A DNA stretch of 64,000 bases, taken from Xenopus tropicalis (Eukaryota; Chordata; Amphibia; Anura; Pipidae). Where the stretch lies: contig NC_030679.2 of NCBI RefSeq assembly GCF_000004195.4, positions 28,199,712-28,263,711 on the forward strand, given 5' to 3'. Below are positions 45,788-57,329 of the stretch, in pieces; the stretch's first letter is position 1, and each line of letters begins with the position of its first letter. Made by a program: the position numbers and the translations under genes. The notes beneath the pieces are model-generated. The model worked only from the letters and a program-made list of their open reading frames with translations. It was not told the DNA's origin and did no database searches.

Positions 45788-46805
45788 CTGTGGAACTGCA
45801 GTTGGTAACTGCCTTTTATTTTTTAGCTGCATAACATAATGCTTATTGGAAGAAATGCAAAAGTGTCACTAATGTTTAAGGTTATCTTCTGTCTAAATTA
45901 ATTCCTGTCAGTATAAAATGATAGTTATTCTGTATACAACCTATTCATTTTTGCTAGCAATGTGTACGTTTATTAACAAGGAGCAACAACATTTCAGAAA
46001 AAATAAAAATAAGCAGACTCATCCTGTTATACTAATTTTAAAAGTACGCGAGTAGTAGCGCACAAAAGTAGTGTATAAAAAAGAATAAAACTCCAACATC
46101 AGGCACATATAAATTAGATTGAACATTTAGGGCAGACCTTTAGTGATATATGTAGAGCAAATCAATGTTCTACATTTTATGATAAGCAAATGAAATGGTG
46201 TGATTTTCTAAGGTGTTTCTAAGTATAGGATGTGGTGTTTCTAAGTATAGGAGTGCAGGATGCACTAAATGTAAACAGTAGAGGTAAAAGTATTCAAAAC
46301 CTTTAAAATATTATTTGGCATATCATTCCAGTATCACCCCACCCACCCCAGTATCCTGGACAGAGCACTGCAGTTGGATATTAGTCTCATAATGCAGAAG
46401 AATTATGGAAAGATTGAAAAAGGCAAGGGAGGGATTGGGTGAGGAAGAGAAAAAAAGAACAGCAACATTTGGCACATGTGAGGAAAGAAAGCATTAAAAT
46501 TGGGTAATGGAAGAAAAAAGTTGCATACAAAGGGAGTAACAGAAAACAGAAATGAAGGGGCAGCAGCAAAAGATAAATGAAAGTAGGAATGTTAACTACT
46601 AAAGGGGTTACAGCAGAATAACATGGAAAGTAAAGAGCCAAATGAGAAAACAAAGAAAAAAAAGTTGTTGAGAAATACAGGGGGAAATGTAATTAAAGTA
46701 ACCAACAAAAAAATTGTAAGATCCAAGTAAACCCAGCACACATAACTCTATACTGATACTATCTATACACTCACATACATAAACCATATATTCCAACATC
46801 AATAC
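45788..46805. repeat. Exon 6 upstream segment, paralogous to exon 7 upstream segment
   Basis: Shares ordered blocks with 54569-55560: TTATTAACAAGGAGCAAC, CATCCTGTT, GATAAGCAAA, GTATCCTGGACAGA, then a long A/G-rich tract (46390-46700 and 55520-55940). Tandem duplication of the whole exon unit is inferred. Confidence 0.75.
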
Positions 46806-46808
46806 TAA

Positions 46809-47259
46809 GGGGCACATTTACTAACCCACGAACGGGCCGAATGTGTCCGATTGCGTTTTTTTCGTAATGATCGGTATTTTGCGATTTTTTCGTATTTTTT
46901 GCGTTTTTTTCGTCGTCTTTACGATTTTTGCGAAAAAACGCAAGGTTTTCGTAGCCATTCCGAAAGTTGCGCAAAGTCGCGATTTTTTTCGTAGCGTTAA
47001 AACTTGCGCGAAAAGTTGCGGCTTTTAAGTTTTAACGCTACGAAAAAGGCGCGACTTTGCGCGCAAGTTTTAACGCTACGAAAAAAACGCGACTTTGCGC
47101 AACTTTCGTAATGGCTACGAAAAACTCGCGTTTTTTTGCAAAAATCGTAAAGACGCCGAAAAAAATCGCAAAAAAAATACGAAAAAGTCGCAAAATGTTC
47201 GTTTCCAATCGGAATTTTTCCAATTCGGATTTGAAATCGTGTCTTAGTAAATCAGCCCC
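46809..47259. mobile_element. PIF/Harbinger-like palindromic MITE, 451 bp
   Basis: Starts GGGGCACATTTACTAA and ends TTAGTAAATCAGCCCC, flanked by TAA on both sides (46806-46808, 47260-47262). The interior is a large imperfect palindrome rich in CGAAAAA and TTTTTCG. Confidence 0.85.
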
Positions 47260-47282
47260 TAACTGTAGATTTTAGTATCACA

Positions 47283-48130
47283 ATAGCCTTGGATTCTATG
47301 CTTGTTCAAGATCTCATCCAGGCCCCTCTAAAAGGCATTAACTGAATCTGTCATTACAACATCACTAGGAAGGACATTGCCCAACCTCACTGCTCTCCCC
47401 GTGAAAAACCACCTACGCTGCTTCAAATGGAAGCTCTGTTTCTCTAATCTAAAGGGGGGGCCTCTGGTGCGCTGGTCATTTTTATGGGAAAAAAGAACAT
47501 CCCCCATCTGCCTATAATCCCCTCTAATGTACTTGTACAGAGTAATCATGTCCCCTCGCAAGCGCCTCTTTTCCAGGGAAAACAACCCCAACCTCGACAG
47601 TCTAACCTCATAGCTTAAATCTTCCATCCCCTTTACCAGTTTACTTGCAGTCTCTGCACTCTCTCCAGCTCATTAATATCCTTCTTAAGGACTGGAGCCT
47701 AAAACTGCACTGCATACTCAAGGTGAGGCCTTACCAGAGACCTATAAAGGGGCAAAATTACATTCCCTTCCCTTGAGTCAATGCCCTATTTTATACAAGA
47801 CAGCACTTTATTTGCTTTAGTAGCCACAGAATGACACTGCCTGGAATTAGACAACTTCTTATCTAAAAAAAAAACCCCAGATCCTTCTCCATTAAGAATC
47901 CCCCCAACACACTACCATTCAGTAGATAGTTCGCATTTATATTATTTCTGCCAAAGTGCATAACTTTGCACTTGTCAACATTGAACCTCATTTTCCATGT
48001 TGCTGCCCAGTTTTCCAATTTTGTTAAATCGCTCTGCAAAGTGGCAGCATCCTGCATGGAACTTATAGCTTTGCACAATTTAGTATCATCAGGAAAAACA
48101 GAAACAGTACTTTTTGTGCCCACCTCCATG
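47283..48130 (-). mobile_element. CR1-like LINE fragment with partial reverse transcriptase
   Basis: Minus-strand frames read FPDDTKLCKAI, LQSDLTKLENWAATWKM, FNVDKCKVMHFGRNN and EKDLG, then after frame breaks LVRPHLEYAVQF, LGLFSLEKRRLRGDMI. This is the CR1 reverse transcriptase catalytic region and downstream part. The catalytic box is FPDD instead of FADD, and stops and shifts break it: inactive. Confidence 0.88.
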
Positions 48131-48179
48131 AGGACCTTCGTTTACCTTTATATGTCGTTTACGTACTGTTATATTATAT

Positions 48180-48480
48180 GAGGGTATTACAGAGGAGTTC
48201 TATGACCTGTATAAAAGCACTCGGCCTTCAGCTTAATGATTTTATATGGTCATGAAACCCTCATTTTTTTTTTTTTTTACAATAGGGGGTACATTATTCA
48301 CTATACATATACTGTGTACTGTTGTGGACTTCTGCCCTGGGTCTCTAAAAATGCTCAATGTTGTTATGTTCTCAATGTGCAACACAATTTAATTATATTT
48401 GATATACCTTTAAAAAACAATAACTAGTCGAATTCAAGCTTTGTGCTTTAATGAGGTTATGGATCTCTTCAGTACATAAT
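48180..48480. other. Repeat-like stretch related to 21.1 kb element
   Basis: CAGAGGAGTTCTATGACCTG and AAAAGCACTCGGCC resemble 21131-21180. Poorly bounded. Confidence 0.4.
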
Positions 48481-49039
48481 CCATTGTACTGCACTGTACA
48501 TTGGAGATAAAATGTACTTACCCTAATTTTGGCTAATTTCTTAGTTATACTGCTAGTTTTCACATATAAAGGCAATCAAAATGATCAGTTTTATGTATGG
48601 ATGATCAATAAATTGTGTAGATATTCAGATTCCCATATGCATACAACACATAGCAACAAGAGGAAAGTTCTTTAAGAGGCATTCATGCATCCAAGTTATG
48701 CATATAAAGGAATACATATAGCTATGTAGAGATAGAAGAGCCTTTAGTGGTTCTTTCAGATTACTATAAGCCATATGACAAATGTTGTTCCTGAACTTTT
48801 GAAGTCACATAAGACACAACACACATTGGCCCATGGCACAGCATGTATTTGAGTGTGAAAATGATCTATTATTGGCAGATATATTAACATTTGTGTTTGT
48901 GTTATTTTTGTGGTTTTTCTACCATGACTAAATTTTACAGATGCAAAAAATGTGAAAATCTTGAATTTTTCATGTTTTCAAGAATTTTGGTCTTTCAAAT
49001 GAAAAAAAAAACCAGAAAAACCTCTAAAACCACAAAATA

Positions 49040-50335
49040 AAGATTGTTACAATTTGCCTATGACAACAAAGCAACAATGCATAATAACCTGCATAAAATA
49101 AATGTGTTTTTAGAGATATTTTGAAGGCAGAAATATTGGGAGAAAGTTGGACAAAACGTGAGAGTGTATTCCAGAGAAGCAGTGCAGCCCTTGCAAAATC
49201 TTGAATGCGAGTGTGTGAGCACGTAAGGAGAGAGGAGTTGAGGAGCAGGTCCTTATAGCAGCATAACAAGTGAGTAGGGGAGTATCTAGAGATTCAGAGA
49301 TATAGGGTGGGGAGAGTTGTGAACTGCTTTGAATGTGAGGGTCATTAGTTTGAATTTTATTCTGGATGGAAGCAGAAACTGTGAGTGACCTGGAAGAGGA
49401 GGAGTGGTTGCTGAGGTGTATGAACCTGCAAAGGTGACAGTCTATGGAGGTAAAGATCAATTAATAAAGAGTCGTCCAGGCATGATATGATTAGATAATG
49501 AATACAAATTTTGGCAGCATCTTGGGTGACAAATGATCATATTTTGGATGTGTGGAGTGAAGGACGGGGCAGAATTGAAAATAAGCCCAAGGCACTGTGC
49601 CTGGGAGATGGGGTGATAGTGGATTTGTTAGTTATGATAAATAACTCTGGGAGGTTACGGGTATTGGATGGGGAAAGAAACCAATTCTGTCTTAGAGAGT
49701 TTTAATTTAAGGTAGCTTTGGGACATCCAAGAAGAAATAGCAGACAGCCAGGAAGAGATACAAGTTAAGAGCTAAATAGATCTGAGCATTTTCAGTATAG
49801 AGGTGGTAATAAAAACCATATTAGTTGATTAGTTTGCCAAAAGGGGAAGTATAGAGAGAAAATAATAAGGAGCCCAGGACAGAGCCTTGAGGAACCCCAA
49901 CAGAAACTGGTAAGATGATGAATTATTGTAAAAGACACCATAAGAACAATTTGTGAGGTAAGATGAAAACCAGGACAAGGTAGTGTCATGAAGGCCAAGA
50001 GAATGGAGGGAATGGAGGAGGAGAGGGTAATCAACAGCCAAAAGTCAAAAGCAGCTGGGAGATCAAGAAGTATTAGTAGTGAGAAGTGGTTTTTGGCTTG
50101 ACCCAATAAGAGGTCATTAGTTAGTCGGTTAAGGCAAATAGGTGTTGTTGTCTAAAACCAGATTGTAGGGGATCCAGCAGGTTATTATCTGTGATGAATA
50201 TCATTAGCTAGTTGTAAACTAGGTGCTCAAGTAGTTTAAAGACAAAAGGGAGCAGAAAGATAGGTCAAAAGTTCCCAACTTTGGAGGGATCAAGAGAGGG
50301 TTTTTTCCTAAATAGAAAAGCTGCCATTTTAAATA
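49040..50335 (-). mobile_element. Degenerate L2/Rex1-like LINE, 3' half
   Basis: Minus-strand pieces read LILLDLPAAFD, LLLHSLHSLGLHDTTLSWF, SSYLTNCS, then QDFARAALLLWNTLSRF and FKISLKTHLF: reverse transcriptase DLSAAFDT region followed by the usual C-terminal end. Several frame shifts; not functional. Family placement is from memory of motif style. Confidence 0.8.
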
Positions 50336-50997
50336 CTAAGGGCTGCCCCCTGGCTCATACGATACACTGTGCTGAAAAGCAAACCAAGGGCACACATACA
50401 CGCTAGGTTACTTCAGCCAATGAATGCACAGAGCTATGTCTTATACTCCCACACTTCATCCTGGTACAGTTAGATCTGTCAGATGATCTCTGAGGGAGCA
50501 CACAGACAATCACAAAAAAGCAACCTTAACAAAACTCACTTTCATAGCAACCTTTACAAAAGCACAGCTTGCCGTACACATCACACTAATTACCAAAGTA
50601 AAATGTTCATGTCGACATGTTTCCAATACCTAATAGAATGCTGCCCTAGATGTGCTTTAAAACCCTGTTTGAGCCTTGAGGTTATTCTATGTCAATGGAA
50701 ATCTTAGGAGGAATCCTGGGCCTTCAACCTTTTTTAAATATGTCATCATTGTCATTGAATTGTCTTCTGCTGCAGTTCCTTGGTGCCATATCTCAATGAA
50801 CTGGGCTAAATCTAGGTAGGTAGAGGTAGAACATGTTCCCTCTATAATCCTCAAAGAATGTTGGTACACAACACAACCCATTAGCAACTGTAGTCATGTA
50901 AGATAACACAGCATATACTATACAGTGTAATGATATAAACCTTCCATTAGGACACGGGTCCTAATAATATAATTATACAGCTTACCAAAACAAAGAT

Positions 50998-51270
50998 ATT
51001 ACATCCTTCTACAGTTATTGGATCCCTTATTGGGAAACCTGTTCGAAAAAGCTTGAAATTACCCAAAGGACATCTCCCATATTGGTGGCAAAACAATCCT
51101 ATTGGGTTTATTTAGTGTGTAAATTATTTTAAAAAGAATTAAGGTACAGTGATTTAAATTACAGAAAGAGCTCTTATCCGAAAATCCCCAGGTCCCAAGC
51201 ATTCCAGTTCCCAGGTATTGTATCTGAATGCTTGGGACTTGGACTCTATGTTCTAGATAAACATGAAACA
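50998..51270. mobile_element. Worn hAT-type MITE related to the 26.6 kb family
   Basis: GGCAAAACAATCCTATTGGG and AATCCCCAGGTCCCAAGCATTCC are shared with the family in the reverse sense; termini are diverged. Confidence 0.55.
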
Positions 51271-51943
51271 CCATTTCTTAAACATTTAAAATGCAATAGG
51301 ATAGACAGTATGAGTTTATGCTATTCTAGTTTGCAATTAAACGTACAAGGTCATATGTAGTGCTGCCAGCACCAAAATCCAGAAAAAGGGATGGCGCAAT
51401 GATGCAAAGTAGCATTCTTGGGCATACACATAGTATGATACATAGGCACAAAGTACATTCTGACTGGCAAAGCAATTGTAGTAGAGTAGAAGTAGAATGT
51501 CTATAACTGTATCTACAATGTCAATTTTCTCTGCCTCACTGTGATCTCTGCATGATCATGAATTTGTTGATAAGAGCATGGACATAATAACATGTATAAA
51601 AAAGTTAGAAAAGTTTGGAATCATAGCCAGATAACTGGGTCACAAAGTTTATCTATCTTTAAAGATAAAAAAATGCATTGCTGTTTTTTACACACATACA
51701 TATGCACACACATATACATAGCTGTATAGTTAGCATTAGCATTTAAGAGCTAGGCACCTCTCTCTCTCACCCGGTAAATGCTATGCTTGGCATTATTGAT
51801 TTCATGTAAAGACACCTAGGTTGTGTCACTGTATATGGTGGTAACCAGTAAAATAATTCACAGGAAACGTTGTTGTTATAAAGCGCACCATCTTTAGACA
51901 AATTACATAACTGAGCACAGGTGATACTTAATTAAAAACTTAC
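51271..51943. other. Intron/intergenic sequence 3' of exon 7
   Basis: No feature beyond the donor. It lacks the 210-bp flank shared by exons 5 and 6. Confidence 0.45.
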
Positions 51944-54367
51944 CTGTGCAATGCTGGCAGAAATTAAATTGTCCGTGGGAGGATCATTGGCAGAAACAGA
52001 ATCATCAGTATCAATAAGATTATCTGTTGGAACATTCTGGACAGGTTTAAGATATGCAACCTCATTTTGCCTTGAGTCCAGGGTTACACAAACATCATAT
52101 GTGTACGGAAAAGGTAAAGTTCCATCACTAAAAACAGAAGGGCATCTAAGCGCAACTTGAGGATACAAGTCTCTGCTTAGAGGATGCAGAGCAGTTGGAG
52201 AACTTTGTTTTCTGCACTTTGAAATGACAGCAAGTAGAACTGTAAAAATAAACAAAATGGAAATTATAGCTATAGAGATAACGAGATAGAATGTTGCATT
52301 CGACCGAGTATCAGTATCAATGTGCTGGTTTGTTACTTCTGGAAGAACTTGCTGGAAGTTTTCAGCCACAACTAGATTTAGAGTAACTGTAGAAGACAGC
52401 ATGGGATAGCCATTGTCTTTCACCATAACTACAATTCTTTGCCTCAGAGCATCAGTCTCCTGCAAGTCTCTTGTTATTCTGATTTCCCCTGTATTTTGCC
52501 CTATAATGAGAAAAGAAGGGTCAGGAACTTGAAGCAAGTGATAAGAGAGCCAGGCATTGTGTCCAGAATCAGCATCAACAGCAACTACTTTAGTCACGAA
52601 ATATCCTTTTGTAGAAAAGTGTGGAATGAATTCAAATACTGAGGCAGCTTCTGAGTCTTGTGAAGGATAGAGAATCTTTGGAGCATTATCATTCTGATCA
52701 GTAATACATATCTTCACTGTGGCATTAGCACTTCGAGAAGGAGATCCGGAGTCTTTAGCCATTACTTGGATGTAAAATTCCCGTAACTTTTCATAGTCAA
52801 ATGAGCGCTGTGCATATAAAACTCCACTTACTGTGTTAATGGAAACATATGATGATTTTGGTATGTCTTCAATATTATCAGTAAGGATCATGTAAACTAC
52901 TTTTCCATTCTCATTTATATCAAAATCTGTAGCATGGACTCTATAAAATGAATTTCCTGAGGGATTATTTTCTTGGATATAGGCAACATAATCCATTTTG
53001 TCAAATACAGGGGCATTGTCATTCACATCAGTTAAAATCAACCGAATGGTTTTGCTGTTGGTTAGTTGAGGGGATCCTTTATCTTCTGCTTTTATTGTGA
53101 TGTTGTACTCAGATGTTTTCTCTCTGTCCAAGTCCATTGAGGTTACAAGTTTATAGTAATTACCACTTGATGATATTAAGTGAAAAGGCAAAGATTCAGA
53201 GATTTGTCCAACAACCTCTCCATTTTCCCCAGAATCCAAGTCATCTAAATTAACTAGTGCTATGACTGTACCAACTGGGGAGTCTTCTGGAATTGTATCT
53301 GAGAAAGATGTAATTAATATATCAGGAGCATTATCATTAACATCACTAACTTGTATTAATAACTTGCAATAAGACACCAGGCCACCACCATCTTTAGCTT
53401 CAACTGTCATCTCATAGTTTGTTGCCACTTCGTAATCCAGTTTTCCAGTTATTTGAACAGAACCATTTTCAGGATTTATTGCAAATACCTCTTGAGCATT
53501 TTCAGGAATGTCATTAAATAAATATGTAATTTCAGCATTAGAACCTTCATCTGCATCAGTTGCATGTAGATCTATAACTAGGAATCCTATAGGGACATTT
53601 TCACTAACAGTTACTCTATAGGTGTCCTTGTTAAACAAGGGATGGTTATCATTGACATCGGTAACCACAATCCTAATTAGAGAAGTTCCAGTTTTAGAAG
53701 GTGTCCCTCCATCAAAAGCAGATAATATTAGAACAGATGAGTTCTTTTTCTCACGATCCAAAGTTTTCTCCAAAACAAGCTCGGGATATTTCCTTCCATC
53801 TGTATTAACTTTTTCCAGCATTCCAAAATAATCATTTGCACTGAGCTTATAACTCTGGATAGAATTATTACCAAGATCTGGGTCTTTTGCACTTCCTAAA
53901 GCAAAATGTGTTCCTACCACAGCCAGTTCACTAATACTAATTTCAAAAACACTCTTTGAAAAGCTAGGTGAATTATCATTAACATCCTGAATTTCCACAT
54001 TGATTGTGTAGAAGTGTAAAGGGCTTTCCATAACTGCTTCAATATTTAGAAAACAATCTTGCTGCATTCCACATAAAGCCTCTCTGTCTATTCTATCTGC
54101 AACATACAAGTCTCCATTCTCTAAATGAACATTTAAATACTGTTTTTTGGATCGAGAAACAATGTGGAATTTACGTAAGGAGAGTTCTTCAGCACTAACA
54201 CCCAGATCATTTGCAATGTTCCCTATTACATATCCCAGCCTCTGTTCTTCATATATTGAGTACTGGAGCTGACAGATAACTGACTCACAAAGGAATGAAA
54301 AAAAACAAAATATTACTTGCCATCTTATTGTCCTTTTGGTGACTCTGTATTTGATTTTCTTTCCCAT
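51944..54367 (-). CDS. pcdhg: Protocadherin gamma variable exon 7 (frog subfamily II)
   Basis: Exon of 808 codons, starting MGKKIKYRV. Signal peptide about 1-32, mature QLQYSIYEEQ, six EC repeats, membrane helix about 692-715, then a 92-residue tail. Compared with exon 6 the tail carries an eight-residue insert (PPTDNLIS) that imitates the upstream VPTDNLID, giving two copies of a PTDNLI motif 15-20 residues apart. Donor CAG|GTAAGT. EC2 differs from its relatives (SVFEISISELAVVGTHF), consistent with a distinct recognition surface. CSE at 54537-54567 is intact. Confidence 0.95.
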
Positions 54368-54536
54368 TATTTCTTCTTAATACAGTACCAATAAAAATGA
54401 ATCCAGTTCAAGGTATTTATTAAAGGAATTCCAGCTGCAGTGTATTGCAATGGTTCCTGCTTCCTTGTTCTGTGTGACTGTTTAATGCCATGGTACTGTA
54501 CATCTCCACATTAAAAAAGAAAACTTCATTTTTCTT

Positions 54537-54567
54537 CTTGGTCAACAGCGGCACTCAGAGTCTGAAA
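54537..54567 (-). promoter_or_regulatory. Pcdh CSE, exon 7 promoter
   Basis: CSE block with intact core, ending AGAGTCTGAAAA, about 170 bp upstream of the exon 7 ATG. The flanking block is GGAATTGCAG rather than GGAACTGCAG. Confidence 0.9.
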
Positions 54568-54568
54568 A

Positions 54569-55130
54569 GTGGAATTGCAGCTTTGCAACTGCCTTTATAT
54601 TCTTTAGTTGCATATTATAACATTTATTGTAAGAAATGCAAAAATATTACTATGATCTAAGGTTATCTTATACATGAATTCCTGCCAATATATTTATTCT
54701 GTATACAATAAAAATGCTTTTGCCAGTGATGTTTATTAACAAGGAGCAACTGTTCAGAAAAAAAAAATCAAGCATACCTCATCCTGTTTATATGAGCTTA
54801 AAAGTGCAGCAGTAGTAGTGCACAAATGTAGTTTGTACAGCAGAGTAAAAATGCAAAACAGTAAACAGAAGTTCCTAATGGTGAACAAAATGGTAATCAA
54901 GTTAATATTGTTTCTATTCTAGTTTAAGTTTTTGCACTTTTAGTATAAGGTTTATGTAATTTTCGAATAAATATTAAATTTAAAATTCATTGTATGAGTT
55001 TTACATGAAATTAAATCAAACTAAGAATGAACATTTGAGCTATATTGTATGATAAGCAAAATAACTTGTTAACTATTTCTAGCCTGAATCTACCTTTTGG
55101 CAGGATGGATTAAGCGTATACAATACGGGT
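54569..55130. repeat. Exon 7 upstream segment (paralog of 45788-46290)
   Basis: TTATTAACAAGGAGCAAC, GTGCAGCAGTAGTAGTGCAC and GATAAGCAAAATAACTTG line up with the exon 6 upstream segment. Ends at the TAA where the Harbinger-like MITE is inserted. Confidence 0.75.
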
Positions 55131-55132
55131 AA

Positions 55133-55434
55133 GGGCTTTGGCACACGGGGAGATTAGTCGCCCGCGACAAATCTCCTGTGTCTTGGGCGACTAATCTCCC
55201 CAAAATGCCATTCCACCGGCTAAAATGTAAATCGCCGGTGGGATGGCAAACGCGGCGGCGCGATTTCAGTGAAATCGCTTAAGTTTCCTCTCGAGGCTGT
55301 GAAATCGCACCGCCGCGTATGCCATCCCACCGGTGATTTACATTTCACCGGTGGGATGGCAATCTGGGGAGATTAGTCGCCCGCGAACAGGGAGTTTTGT
55401 CGCGGGCGACTAATCTCCCCGTATGCCAGAGCCC
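55133..55434. mobile_element. PIF/Harbinger-like MITE, 302 bp, near-perfect palindrome
   Basis: Starts GGGCTTTGGCACACGGGGAG and ends CTCCCCGTATGCCAGAGCCC, flanked by TAA (55130-55132, 55435-55437). The inner arms carry GATTAGTCGCCCGCGA, CACCGGCGAT-like and GTGGGATGGCA pairs. The paralogous upstream segment of exon 6 has the empty site. Confidence 0.93.
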
Positions 55435-55437
55435 TAA

Positions 55438-56381
55438 AAGTACTGAAATTATTAAAATTTTTTGGCATCTGATTTAAACAGCACACAACACCACTCAGTA
55501 TCCTGGACAGACCACTGTGGTTTTAAAAGGGAAAAGATAGATTAAGGCAAAAAGAGGGAGAAGAGTAGAGCGAAGGTGGGAACATGGTAGAGCAGTAATA
55601 TCAGGTGATGGGAGAAAGAGCTTCAGGAGTAATGGGTGAGTAGATCAGAAAATTGGTGAAAGTGGAAAACAGAAGAGAACATGGACCACTGAAAGAAGAG
55701 AACAACAAGGAGGAAAAATAGAAGATAAAGTTGAAATTAAAAAAAAACCCAAAAACATTTCATTGAATGGGAAGCACAGAGAATGTATAAATGAACAGTA
55801 AAAAGAAGAAGAGAGCAGAAAGATAAAAAGTGTGGAATGGAAGAAAGTTAATGCCCAATACATTAATGCAGAACTTCAGAAAATCAGAAAAGAAGATTAA
55901 CAGTAAAGACTCTGAAGACACACGTAGAACAATGGCATACATAAAGTAAGTGGGGCAGTAACTGTCATACTGTATTGAATAGTGGGCCTTTGCCCTAAAC
56001 CTCTAGGGTACATAATAATGCCTGTAGTTAATATGTACTTGTGATTATCAAAATTTTCCATGTTTTGAAATAAATTTTTGCGTTAAATATGTCAAAATGT
56101 GACCATAAAAATGTTTGCCACGAGAAAAACAATAAAAGAAAGCATGCAAAAAAGGCCTCAACTTAAATGCATTTTGCTTGAAAAAAACACCCACTGACAA
56201 ATCCATTTGCACAAAAAAAGCCTGTTGACTTTAATGCATTCGCAAATTTTTGCCATTTTGCAATATATTCCGCAGTATTGTGAATATTTAAAACAAAAAC
56301 AGGACAGATTTGCTCATCACTGTTATGTACATAATATATAAATTACTCACACAAAATCCTTATATTATTTAGTTAAATAAG
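55438..56381. other. A/G-rich tract and a worn hAT end
   Basis: 55520-55940 is purine-rich like 46390-46700. At 56240-56325 CGCAAATTTTTGCCATTTTG and TTTGCTCATCACTG look like the right end of another hAT MITE of the TAGTGATG family; its left end is not identified. Confidence 0.5.
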
Positions 56382-56624
56382 TAGTGATAAGCAAAATTTT
56401 TCACCAGGCATCAATTTGCGGCGAATTTTCACGTTTCGCCATTGGCAAATTATGGGAAAACAGGAACAAAAATTCACCATGCATAATTTTTTTGACACGC
56501 ACAACAGTTTTCTTTGATGCACGATAATTGCTGCATTTCACACATTTTTCGCCATTACACGAATCTTTTCAAAGATTCGGCAATTGTTTGCCGAAGCAAA
56601 ATGCGACAGATTCACTCATCAATA
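56382..56624. mobile_element. Worn hAT MITE of the TAGTGATG family
   Basis: Starts TAGTGATAAGCAAAAT and ends ATTCACTCATCAATA. Interior TTTCGCCATTGGC matches the 37236 element. Flanks TAAATAAG and TACCTAAG agree at 6 of 8 positions. Confidence 0.75.
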
Positions 56625-57329
56625 TACCTAAGCACAGGGTTGAACTGGGGGGGTGCAGGGTCCACCAGGGCTTCTGCTTCAGGGGCCCCTGCATCCCCCA
56701 ATGGCCCCCGCCTCCTTCACACACACCCTCGCAGGAGCCCCCAACACACTCTCCAATCCCCTCTGCCGCTGCATAAGCAAATACAGAAAACTAGTACTAG
56801 CTCATAGCTTTTGTTTTATACATTTGTATTTACAGAACACAAACCCTAGCATTCTCAAAACTCAGCTTTCAGCCTTGTGCTTTTATGAGGTTATGAATCT
56901 CCTTAATACTTAATCCACAAAATGCTCATATCCTCTTGATATACAGTAACATGTATCCCAGTTTCTTATCCCTTAATACCACAGATTAAATTAACAGGAC
57001 TACAGGATCCCTTTCTGAATAATGGCAGCACATTAGTAAATCTTTGTTGAATAGGTTCTATTCTAGGCATTAAAGAATTACTGATTATTTGCCTAGCAAC
57101 TACAGAGCTAAGATCCTTCAGTACCCTGGGGTGAATACAATAAGGTCTTGAACCATTGTTTGCTTTCAAATGATCTCATTGATGCTGATGATTCTAGTTC
57201 TACTGATATATCTCTTGTGTCAACCAGCCTATAACTGAATTGGGTCTCCCCATTAGCTGGTCCCTGAGTGGTGTCTCCTACACCAAAGGTTCATACAATC
57301 TCCTGAATCATTTTTTGTTACTATTTATA

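Noticed and set aside
46387..46700. Hydrophobic minus-strand frame 88 residues long
   Set aside because: It is the translation of an A/G-rich tract (poly-pyrimidine on the minus strand), giving a biased L/F/S protein without meaning.
47863..48129. 88-residue minus-strand frame with reverse transcriptase motifs, as a gene
   Set aside because: It is a broken piece of a CR1-like LINE with an altered catalytic box and frame breaks on both sides; reported as a mobile element instead.
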